Assembly (NCBI RefSeq): GCF_964204645.1
Contig: NW_027437442.1
Location: forward strand, 1-64,000
Direction: 5' to 3'
From: Tubulanus polymorphus
Taxonomy: Eukaryota > Nemertea > Palaeonemertea > Tubulaniformes > Tubulanidae
Length of the DNA stretch: 64,000 nt
The translations under genes were made by a program, and so were the position numbers. Below the pieces are notes generated by a model. It was not told the origin of the DNA. It did no database searches and saw only the letters and a list, made by a program, of their open reading frames with translations. Each line of letters starts with the position of its first letter. The stretch's first letter is position 1. Positions 36,484-47,416 of the stretch are shown here, in pieces.

Positions 36484-37665
36484 CAGTTCTCGTTTTTAAA
36501 CTGTTCTCGGTCTCAAAGTATACGCCATTTCATACGACGGACAAGTTTTCATCCATTAGAAACGAGTGGAGAAACTACGGTTCCAATAACATCTACAGCA
36601 TCAACTTCAACATCCCAAACGTCTTTTCCTACGACACCTCCGATGAAAGCTAGTACTGATCCACCAATATCAACGGCATCAACTTCAGGACTATTGACAA
36701 ATATTCTTTCAACTCAACAGACTTTTAGTCAACCAAATTCATTGTCATCATCTCCAAAACAACGGAAAAGTTTTCATCCATCAGAAACGAGTGGAGAAGC
36801 AACTGTTCCAATAACATCAACGGCACCTACTTCAGGGCCATTGCCAAATATTCTTCCAACTCAACAGATTATTAATTTACCAATTTCATTGTCATCATCT
36901 CTTAAACAACAGACAAGTTTTCATCCATCAGAAACGAGTGGAGAAACCACTGTTACAATAACATCAACGGCTTCAACTCCGACATCCCAAACTTCTTTTC
37001 CTTCAACAACTCCGATGAAAACTAGTACTGATCCAGCAAAATCAACGGCATCATCACTAGAACTACGAACAAATAGTCAACCAATATCATGGTCATCAAC
37101 TCCAAAACAACATACAAGTTTTCATCCATCAGGAACGAGTGGAAAAACTACGGTTCCAACATCATCAACGGCATCTACTCCAGAACTGTTGACTAATATT
37201 CTTTTGACACAGCCGAGTATTAGTCAACCAATATCATTGTCAACAACTCCGAAACAACTGACAAGTTTTCATCTATCAACAACGAGTGGAGAAACCACTG
37301 TTACAATAACATCATCGGCTTCAACTCCGACATCCCTAACTTCTTTTCCTCCAACACCTCAGATGAAAACAAGTACTAGTCCATCAATAACAACGCCATC
37401 ATCACCAGGACCACGAACAATAAGTCAACCAATATCATTGTCATCAACTCCAAATCAACAGACAAGTTTTCATCCATCAGAAACGAGTGGAGAAACAACT
37501 GTTCCGACATCATGAACGGCTAGTCTTAGACAACAGAAAACTTATCCGAGTGAAAAACCACAGATGTACGTTCCTCAATTGCCACCTCTTCAATATCTAA
37601 AACTACTAATTCAACGACTACAACAGCTGTTTAACCGCCTCCAAAAACTACAATCCTTTTTCTGG
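36484..37665 (+). CDS. mucin-like Ser/Thr/Pro repeat protein 1, with premature stop
   Basis: An open frame from 36484 (first ATG 36643) to a TGA at 37513-37515 encodes disordered S/T/P-rich repeats. The unit is roughly 65-70 residues, recognisable by TSFHPSETSGETTVPITSTA, with about four copies. No cysteines and no signal peptide are visible, so 5' exons are probably missing. Dense Ser/Thr suggests heavy O-glycosylation if secreted (inference). The TGA replaces a TCA conserved in the other repeats. The same frame then continues 49 codons to a second TGA near 37663, ending in LKLLIQRLQQLF...FFW, a tail shared with the gene at 41.3-44.8 kb. The copy is therefore either truncated or a recent pseudogene. 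Confidence 0.6.
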
Positions 37666-37888
37666 TGAAGAAACTAAATGGGTTATTGTATAATGATGTA
37701 CTTGTTATAGATACTACCAGTGAGATTGATTGTACCGCTGTATTTAGTACATCATCAATAATCGATGACCGAACGCAAGAAAACTCAAATGTTTATTGAC
37801 TGATATCTTGAAAATAATCGTTTTTATTTCCTTCTGTTACGTACGTAGGTTTTATTCAATTTCCTATTGAATCCTTAATTGAAACGTT
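37666..37888. other. 3' flank of mucin-like gene 1, conserved with gene 2
   Basis: GAAGAAACTAAATGGGTTATTGT ... ATAGATACTA-CAGTGAGATTGATTG aligns with 44800-44877 downstream of the second mucin-like gene, showing that the duplication included 3'UTR. Confidence 0.6.
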
Positions 37889-38155
37889 CACCAGGGGCCG
37901 GTTCCATAGTCATGGCTTAGACTTAAGACTAGTCGAAGACTATTTAATTTATATAGCTAATCTTACAGCTTAAGACCAGTCTCCAGATTAAAGACCACTT
38001 TTGGACTTAAGTCTCGACTATGGAACCTACACCAGGGCTCTGGCGTGAATACAATTGGTCTTGACTAATGATCTAAAGTTGTTAGACAGACTTCACAAGA
38101 TATTCTTAGACTGGTCTTGCTCGTAAGCCAGGACTGCGCAACTGGTGCGTGACTA
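37889..38155. mobile_element. short inverted-repeat element (MITE/SINE-like)
   Basis: It begins CACCAGGGGCCGGTTCCATAG and ends CCAGGACTGCGCAACTGGTG, loosely inverted. Inside are repeated GACTTAAG(A/T)CT and TAAGACCAGTC motifs and a second end-like sequence (GACTATGGAACC) near 38017. A diverged relative is at 19588-19755. Confidence 0.6.
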
Positions 38156-40797
38156 TGTAAAATGAACATAATCTACAAGTGAAGCTGTTCTTCTCACGTC
38201 TGTTTTACACTACAATAGCCATGTGTAACTGAAAACTCCGCAAATCGGGATCGACCAGGGGTCGCAAGCGTATATCCATCGAACAATGCTAGGTCAAATT
38301 TCTTAGATTCACATATGACTGGATGACGAATAAATCTCGTATTTATTCAATCTAAAATCCTGTACTGGGAATAAAGAGTCTGAACTGTTTCTTTGAATTA
38401 ATGGTTTGTTTAAAGCTTCTTCTGTGCTCTAATAGTAATCTTTAGGATATGTATGTGCGCTTACAACGGACATGGTGTTAATAAGTAGACAAAGAGAGGA
38501 GAATGTTGAATGAACATCTGCAAAAGAAAAGAAAATGGTGTCAATGGTGTTCTGTCGTTCAGTTATAATTGGCATCACCGAGTTACCAACCCTTTGAAGT
38601 TTGCCACCCATACATCAATCTCCATATTCTTTTGATTATCTAAAATATTTAGACAAAGCTACTTATTCCTTCTGTTAAATGCTTACTATCTATTGTTAAA
38701 AGCGCCTTAACGGAATTTCCGTGAAATGAGTGGAACTTATAGCATAATGGTTGACAAAATTACTGAATCCTTGGTTACAAGAAAAACACGAACAGAGGTA
38801 ACTCTTGAGATGTTTTGTTTGATTGTTTAGAATATCCAAAAAAATCTCATCTCACCCGCCATGGCTCCTGCAAGAATTATGTCGCAGCACATGATGTTTT
38901 GGTCAAACATAAAATTTACTTTCACTCGATGGCTGTGGCCCTCTATTTTATCGGACAGCAATCGATACGGCAGCTTGGAAAATACATTCTGTATAGTAAC
39001 CTTAACTGCTGGCTGGCTGAAGGACCCAGTTCCAGCGTCTCGATGATAATTCAGCGCCATTCATTGGAAATGAACAACTTTAATTTGGACGAGAAGAACC
39101 TCACTGAAACTTTGTTGAGCACCATTCAGAACTGTTTTATTGACACCAGGGTCCATATTTCGGTCGGAATTGTTACATAAATGGTGTCATTGAATGGAAG
39201 GTAAAAGAATGAGAATAGAAGTATATTTTTGTATACGGGTATTTTTCTCATGGAATCTTGGAAGGACAGCACAATTCAAAACGTGGAAATTGGGACGGCA
39301 CATATTCATTCAAAAATGGAACTGTGTAGAATATTGAATTTTAAACGTACATAACAGATAATAGTATTTTTGAAACGATTGAACGAAGTACTTGAAACCA
39401 AATTAATTGATTTTGTACAATTTTGCAGTATTTCGAGAGGTGGAACTGTGCTAAAAGTGAGTACAAAAGGATATACATTGTTCTTGTAATCAGCACAGCA
39501 GATTCACGTTAGTGTACTAGATTTGTGAAATACTTCTGTTTCGATTTGACAAGTCATGACTTTTGGTTATGCGTGTTTCATGTTAGTAATCTTCTGTGTA
39601 GTAAACTTAACCAGCTGACTGGCTTAAGGACCCAGTTCCTGTTTCTCGATAATAATTCGGCCCTATTCATTGGAAAATGAACAATTTTTATTTGGACGAG
39701 GCAAACCTCACTCGTCTGAAATCTGTGGATCAGCATTCAGAACTGTTCTACTGGCTCCAGGGTTCACATTTCGATCGGAATTTCACTCCGCAGACAACCC
39801 TGCAAACTGTGTAGCCGGTTCCTTGTTACCCGACAGTACTCGTAAGCACAGTTAAGGGAACCGTTATATTTGCCTTACGTACGTATGTAAGACTCGAACG
39901 CTCCCGGAGCACTGTGCATGAAGTACGTACGCAAGTAATTAAACCTCGTAAGTAATTCAAGTGATTCAATTCGTAAGTAATTCAACCTTCCCATGTATGC
40001 TTTTATAACGATTTACAACCAATGCAAGGGTGTATGTTCTTTATATGTACGCAACGCATGAAATAAGCATATATAGGAAACTTTAGAAACTGACTGGGGA
40101 ATTATCGATAGGAGACTTTTTTTTTTAAAATACCGCTTTTTGATGATGCATCGGCGATACAATGCCCAGAAACAGTTGTTACCGTGGATTGCGCGATACT
40201 TTATCTTGAATCATGTTTCTGGTCTCAACGCGACAACGGCTGGAAATTCAATGAATTTGGTGACAGGTTTTTTTTTTTTTTTTTTTTTTTTTGGTGTCAG
40301 GTTTTAGCGTGCTGTATCAATCACTCAGATACAGTTGATCCAGAAGATAATCTCAGTTTTCGTGATTTGGTTAGACAAGCGAATTTTCAATCTGCAGATC
40401 AGCTATGGCGGGTTTCAAAGATGAAATCAGCCGAGTCGGTATAAGATGGCCATCCACTACTTCTCGGCATGTCTTTGCGTGTCGGACATTGATTGCGTTC
40501 GGAAAGTGTAGTTTCACTTTGAAGGTAAGTACATTGGGTACAATTTATTGCTGCATAAAAGCCGTTAAATAAGTGGACCAATTTATTCTCCTATAAGAGT
40601 TTCGTGTCTCGACAATAAATCTATATTCCCGATTTGAATAATTCGTTTCGGGCAACTTATGTAAAGTATGTAGGAAAGCCTCCGGCCATCAGGCGCCATT
40701 TGAGGCAATTTGATCAGGCACCAAATTGGCTAACGATATTACGCATAACTTTGCATAATCTATGTGTTAAATGGGCAATAAATCGCCCTGAAGGTTA
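38156..40797. other. intergenic with a duplicated dispersed repeat
   Basis: Blocks at about 38985-39175 and 39590-39785 are diverged direct copies sharing GCTGGCTGAAGGACCCAGTTCC, ATAATTC, CCATTCATTGGAAA and TTTGGACGAG. A T run is at 40268-40292. Short frames in both strands of the repeat look repetitive, not genic. Confidence 0.5.
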
Positions 40798-41244
40798 AGG
40801 CCCTCGAAGTTGACACCTTGTTTCTCATCAAATCGTGAAGCCGCCCGCGTCACTCCCAAAAGCCGAAATAAAAAGAAAATAATACTCCGAATCGCGCAAC
40901 AGATTGCTCGCGGTCGGCTCCTTCTTTTAAACATAAAAATACCTCACGCGCGTGTGAAGACTTGTTGTACGGTAAACCTTTTATGCATTTCACTTTTATC
41001 GATTATCAGTATCGTGTATTAGGCCCTTCAAAGTTGATACATTGTTTCTCATCAAATCGCGAAGCCACCCGCGTCGATCCGGAAAGCCAAAATAAAATGA
41101 AAATTTAAGTCCGAAAGCCGCGTCAGATAGTTTACTGTCGGCTCTTTCTTTTTGAAATAAAACACCTCGCGCGCGTGATGATGCGTTGTATAGTTATCTT
41201 TCTTATGCATTTCGCTTGTATCGATAATTAGTTTGTGTATTAGT
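40798..41244. repeat. tandem duplication, about 223-bp unit
   Basis: Copies at 40798-41021 and 41022-41244 share GGCCCT-C-AAGTTGA, TTGTTTCTCATCAAATCG, GAAGCC(G/A)CCCGCGTC, CGCGCGTG and CGTGTATTAG blocks at roughly 75% identity. A related fragment lies at 32697-32750, and a weaker one near 46810-46960. Confidence 0.75.
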
Positions 41245-41296
41245 AATGCACTTATTGAACATTTTAATTCTTCTACGATGAACTGGTGCCTAATGA

Positions 41297-44200
41297 CGTC
41301 CAACGTCCCCAGAACCAACAACACACCAAGATCCAAAGACTCCATCTCGAACGCCTATGCCCCAGTCATCCCTTCCTCTGACACGTCCAATGAAAACAAC
41401 TCCTACGCCAATACCACAGACTTCAGTTCGACCAACGTCTCGAGTGCCATCGACTCATCAAGATCCTTCACGTCGGATTACATCAATTCTAGATCCACCA
41501 TCTACCACGATAGCACCAAAAACGGATCCAACACCTCCAACACCACAGACTTCCCTTCCTCCAACATCGCCAACAACTACAGTGCCATCAACTCATCAAG
41601 ATCCTTCACGTCCGATTACAAAAATTCCGGATGTACCGTCTCTCACGATAGCACCAACAACAGCGCTAACACCTCCAACATCACAGACTTCTGTTCCTTT
41701 AACATCACCAACAACTCCAGTGCCATCGACTCACCAAGATCCTTCACGTCCAATTACAAAAATTCCAGATGTACCATCTTTCATAATGGCATCAACAACC
41801 GCTTCGGCACCTCCAACACCAAAGGCTTCTGTTCCGCCAGCGTCACCAACAACTCCAGTGCAATCGATTCATCAAGATCCGTCACGTCCAATCACTACAA
41901 TTCCAGATATACCATCCTTCCCGATAGCACCAACAACGGCTCCAACATCTCCAAAACCACAGACTTCTGTTCTGCCAGCATCACCAACAACTCCAGTGCT
42001 ATCGACTCAACAAGATCCTTCACGTCCAATTAGAACAATTCCAGATATACCATCCTTCACGATAGCATCACCAACAACTCCAGTGCAATCGATTCATCAA
42101 GATCCGTCACATCCAATCACAACAATGCCAGATATACCATCTTACACGATAGCACCAACAACAGCTCCAACACCACAGACTTCTGTTCCTCTAACATTAC
42201 CAACAACTCCAGTGCTATCGACTCACCAAGATCCTTCACGTCCAATTACAACAATTCCAGATGTACCATCTTTCACACTGGCATCAACAACCGCTTCACC
42301 ACCTCCAACACCACAAGCTTCTGTTCCGCCAGCATCACCAACAACTCCAGTGCAATCGATTCATCAAGATCCGTCACGTCCAATCACAACAATTCCAGAT
42401 ATACTATCCTACACGATAGCATCAACAACAGCTCCAATACCACAGACTTCTGTTCCTCTAACATTACCAACAACTCCAGTGCTATCCACTTACCAAGATC
42501 CTTCACGTCCAATTATAACAATTCCAGATTTGCCATCCGGCACGAAAGCACCAACAACAGCTCCAACAACTCAGACTTCTGTTAATCCAACATCATCAAC
42601 AACGCCATCGACTCACCGTGATCCTTCGCTTCCGATAACAACAATTCCAGATATATCATCCTTCACGATAGCACCAACAACGGCTCCAACATCTCCAAAA
42701 CCACAGACTTCTGTTCTGCCAGCATCAACAACAACTCCAGTGCTATCGACTCATCAAGATCCTTCACGTCCAATTACAACAATTCCACATATACCATCCT
42801 TGACGATAGCACCAACAACGGCTCCAACGCCTCCAAAACCACACACTTCTGTTCTGCCAGCATCAACAACAACTCCAGTGCTATCGACTCATCAAGATCC
42901 TTCACGTCCAATTACAACAATTCCAGATATACCATCCTTCACGATAGCACCAACAACAGCTCCAACACCACAGACTACTGTTCCTCTAACATTACCAACA
43001 ACTCCAGTGCCATCGACTCATCAAGATCCGTCACGTCCAATCACAACAATTCCAGATATACTATCCTACACGAAAGCAGCAAAAACGGCTCCAACACCTC
43101 CAACATTACAGACTTCTGTTCCTCCAACATCACCAACAACTCCAGTGCCATCGACTCACCAAGATCCTTCACGTCCGATTACAAAAATTCCAGATGTACC
43201 ATCCTTCACGATAGCACCATCAACCGCTTCAACACCTCCAAAACCACAGACTTCTGTTCCTCCAACATCACCAACGACTCCAGTGCCATCGACTCATCAA
43301 GATCCTTTACGTCCAATTACAACAATTCCAGATAAACCATCCTTCACGATAGCACCGACAACAGCTCCAACGTCACAGACATCTGTTCCTTTAACATCAC
43401 CAACAACTTCAGTGCCATCGACTCATCAAGATCCTTCACGTCCGATTACAACAATTCCAAATATGCCATCCTTCACGAAAGCACCAACAACAGCACCAAC
43501 ACCACAGACTTCTGTTCCTCCAACATCACCAACAACTCCAGTGCCAGCGACTCACCAAGATCCTTCACGTCCGATTACAACAATTTCAGATATACCATCC
43601 TTCACGATAGCACCATCAACCGCTTCAACACCTCCAAAACCACAGACTTCTGTTCCTCCAACATCACCAACGACTCCAGTGCCATCGACTCATCAAGATC
43701 TATCACGTCCGATTACAACAATTCCCGAATTACCATCCTTTACAATAACACCAACAACAGCTCCAACACCTCCAACATCACAGACCTCTGTTCCTCGAAC
43801 ATCTCCAACAACTCCAGTGTCATCGATTCATCAAGATCCGCCACGTCCAATCACAGCAATTCCAGATATACCATCCTACACGATAGCACCAACAACAGCT
43901 CTAACACCACAGACTTCTGATCCTCTAACATTACCAACAACTCCAGTGCCATCGACTCATCAAGATCCTTCACGTCCGATTACAAAAATTCGAGATTTAC
44001 CATCCTTCACGATAGCACCAACAACAGCTCCAACACTTCCAACATCACAGACTTCTGTTAATCCAACATCACCAACAACTCCAGTGCTATCGACTCACCA
44101 AGATCCTTCACGTCCGATTACAACAATTCCAGATTTGCCATCCGAAACGAAAGCACCAACAACAGCTCAAACAACTCAGACTTCTGTTAATCCAACATCA

Positions 44201-44816
44201 CAAGCGACTCCAGTGCCATCGACTCATCAGGATCCTTTACGTCCAATTACAAAAAATCCAGAAAAACCATCCTTCACGATAGCACCGACAACAGCTCCAA
44301 CGTCACAGACATCTGTTCCTCCAACATCACCAACAACTTCAGTGCCATCGACTCATCAAGATCCTTCACGTCCAATAACAACAATTCCAGATATACCATC
44401 CTTCACGATAGCACCAACAACTGCTCCAAAACCACAGACTTCAGTCCCTCTAACATTATCAACAACTCCAGTGCCATCGACTCATCAAGATCTATCACGT
44501 CCGATTGCATCAATTCCAGATTTACCATCCTTTACGATAGCACCAACAACAGCTCCAACACCACAGACCTCTGTTCCTCCAACATCTTCAACAACTCCAG
44601 TGCCATCGACCCTTCAAGAGCCCTCACGTCTTTACGTCGATTACAACGATTCCAGATGTACCAATATTTACGATAGCACCAACAACGACTCCAACATCTC
44701 CGACTTATGTTCCTGTGGCGTTTACTCGTCACGATTTAAAAGCACTGATCCAACGACTGATCCAACTTTTTAACCACCACTCTTACCCGAATTACTTCTT
44801 CTGGAGAAGAGAGTAA
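41297..44816 (+). CDS. mucin-like Thr/Pro repeat protein 2, frameshifted near the end
   Basis: A frame open from 41297 (first ATG 41357) to 44773 encodes over 1,100 residues of about 26 imperfect repeats of 40-47 residues. The core is STHQDPSRPITTIPD followed by IAPTTAP and QTSVPPTSP. It has no Cys in the repeats, no signal peptide and no membrane segment; 5' exons are presumably absent. The composition indicates a disordered, potentially O-glycosylated secreted or surface protein. In the last repeat a 7-bp insertion near 44630 shifts the frame. In the original phase the sequence continues through YVPVAFTRHDLKALIQRLIQ to FFWRRE and a TAA at 44814-44816, matching the tail of mucin-like gene 1. 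The currently encoded end is therefore aberrant. Repeat-length polymorphism is expected. Confidence 0.65.
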
Positions 44817-44877
44817 GCGGATCATTGTGCGAAAGAGTGCATGTGATGTAGATACTAGAGGTAAGATTGATTGTTAA

Positions 44878-45528
44878 CTCGCCGAATTATCTAGCACAAG
44901 TTGAGTTAATTTTAAAAAAGTAATTAACTATAGTCATCTCCATTTCTAAATCATCAATTATTTGATTTTTAAACCGTCGACTTCTTTCGATAGGTAGTGG
45001 TGAACTAGTTATCAAACATATCGAAGAATTACTAACCATGGGCTCACCAGATTATGTACGACAATAACTATCTACGAAGGATTCGGTTATTCTTCGAAGA
45101 CTCAGCTACCGCTGAGTTGACTTGCGGCAAGTGTAGATCCCCTAGTGGTCATTAGTGTATTGTCTGGCAAGTCAAGCCATCGTGACTCAACAAACATGTA
45201 TTTACTCGAATAAAATGGCCGACGGATTAAAGTGGTGTTTTGTATAATGTAAAATCAAGCTATGAGAACGAAAATAGTTTCTTGGAGATAATTTTATTAT
45301 TTGACGTTTCGACATGATACTGACAACCATCTCCAGGAAATCTACAGTCTATTAGAACAAGAGGTTAATTTAAAGGTTTAAAATTGGATAAAAATAGGGG
45401 GCAATCAATGAGTGAGAAACGGCAAATGAATGGAAATGGGATTAAAGATAAAGATAAACTAGGGGTCCAGGGACACCATACCCACTTGGGAAGTGGTTTC
45501 AAATGCTCAACAATCTAACAATTCCAAT
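44878..45528. other. intergenic; repeat-like block near 45230-45370
   Basis: TTGACGTTTCGACATGATACTGACAACCATC inside an AATAGTTTCTTGGAGATAAT...CTCCAGGAAATCTAC context resembles a dispersed repeat end. No gene is supported. Confidence 0.35.
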
Positions 45529-46145
45529 ATTCAACGCCCTCTGGTGACCATATACAAAAACCAATGACCTTGAAACTCAATACAATCATAAAACATGTCA
45601 GCAGGTACGATTTTGTAATTGATTGTGATAACAAAAAATGCCTCGTTACTAATTTAATATGGAAATACTTAGTTAATCTACTATTCAACGCCCCCTGGTG
45701 ACCATATTCAAAACCCAATAACCTTGTAACTCATCATATTCATAGAACATGTCATGAACTACAACTTTGCAATTGATCATGGTAACAAAATATGCCTAGG
45801 TACCAATATAATAAGGAAATACCAGGTTATTCTACTATTCAACGCCCCCTGGTGACCATATAGAATAACTAATTTCCTTAAAACTCACCACAATCATAGA
45901 TGATGTCATGAGCTACAACTTTGCAATTGATTGCGGTAACAAAATATGTATTGGTACAAATATAATATAGAAATACTAAGATATTGTATTATTCAACGCC
46001 CCCTGGTGGCCATATACAAAAAACCATGAACTTGAAACTCACCCCAATCATAGAACACGTTATACGCTACAACTTTCTAATTTATTGTTGTAACAAAATA
46101 TGCTCAGGTAACAATATAATGTCGAAAAACTTTTTCCCACCTACG
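45529..46145. repeat. tandem repeat, 4 copies of about 154 bp
   Basis: Each unit begins ATTCAACGCCC(C/T)CTGGTG(A/G)CCATAT (about 45529, 45683, 45837 and 45990). Each then contains ACCTTGAAACTCA, ATAGAACATGTCATGA, CAATTGATTGTGGTAACAAAATATGC and AATATAATA(T/A)GGAAATAC. Confidence 0.9.
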
Positions 46146-46745
46146 AATGAGTACTAATGACACCAAGATGGCCGCCAATTGCGTCATAATTGGTGGATCA
46201 AAAATACCTATCTCAGGTATAAAACATCCATTTACAAAGAATACCCATCACAAATTGCAATGAGAAATGGCAAACCAGTAGGAAGCTACAGGACCTAGAA
46301 TTCTGGCCAAAATTGACATTTTTGGGCACTAAAAAGGTCATAGGACGGCCATCTTGAGTCAGATGGACCCAATTTTTCTTATGCTGATGGGCCCTTGGTA
46401 GATTCAAATATATTCGAAAGATCAAGGTAATTGATCATATGGTCTTCAAAATTAACCTCGTAAACTTCGAAAATGTGTAAAAAGTGCTGATTTTGGCGAA
46501 CAACAATGGCTGCCAGTCGGTCATCTTGATTCTGATAGGGCCAGTTTTTAGGCTGAAGATGTGTCTAGGGTAGATACATGTATAAATCAAATATCAAGAC
46601 ATTACCTTGAAGCGTCTTCAAAACTTCCCAAAATAACTGGATTCCGTCTACGGACGGACGAACGGACGGACGGACGACGGACGAAAAGTGAACGCAATAG
46701 CCCGCTGGGACTAAAGTCCCAAGTGGGCTAACAAATTAGCGGAGG
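46146..46745 (-). mobile_element. dispersed repeat terminus with an (ACGG)n stretch
   Basis: It contains AAGATGGCCGCC, an ACGGACGG array at 46653-46682, and CCCGCTGGGACTAAAGTCCCAAGTGGG, which is a hairpin. CCCACTTGGGA recurs in inverse sense near 45480, so the tandem array at 45529-46145 may be the interior of one non-autonomous element spanning about 45470-46740 (inference). Confidence 0.5.
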
Positions 46746-47416
46746 GAATTGGTTATCTCAAATCTAAGGCTACTGACCTAGTCCACACAAAGAAGAACCC
46801 TAGTTTCTCAAGAAAGTTTAATGCCGCCCGCGTCATAGAGAGTGGCAATTATACAAATCAAAAGGCCAAATGCACCCGCCCGCGTCGGAAAAGAATGAAT
46901 CGTCTTTAAAAAAAAAATTAAAACCCGCTCACTCGCATAGCTGTATGGTGTACGATAATGGTTTCATCTTATTTCATTTTGAGGAAGCGTGAAAATAGCG
47001 CAAACGATTGTTTCAGTCTCAATTAATACTGACGATATAGTCTATAGGGAGCTTCTTAATTCTAAATAAAGTTTTTTTGGCACATGTTCTTCTTGCACTA
47101 CTGGTATTTGTTTGGCAATGGTAAAACACTTCCTTCCCGCATCTCTTCTCTGGTTGAGCTTTTCATTTCAAATTTCAAATTTCAAGAAAGCAATAAAAAG
47201 AAAATTCGCTGTGCACCAAACAAAAACACTGATGACAAACAAGGGTATTTCTTTGTGTGGCTTTACTTACATCTACATAGTGATCTGAATCTGTTTCTCG
47301 CCATGCCATAATCATATGGATGTGTCATGAGATTCAAATCCCTACGAGGATACTAACAAAAAATGTAGTAGAGTCTCGCGGGTCAAATCGGTGCTGAGGA
47401 AGGATTTGAAGGCATG
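46746..47416. other. intergenic, nothing recognised
   Basis: 3' flank of the P450 gene; contains CCCGCGTC fragments related to the 40798-41244 repeat but no supported gene. Confidence 0.4.

Noticed and set aside
38815-39180. 121-codon plus-strand frame and overlapping minus-strand frames
   Set aside because: They overlie a dispersed repeat that recurs, without the frame, at 39590-39785.
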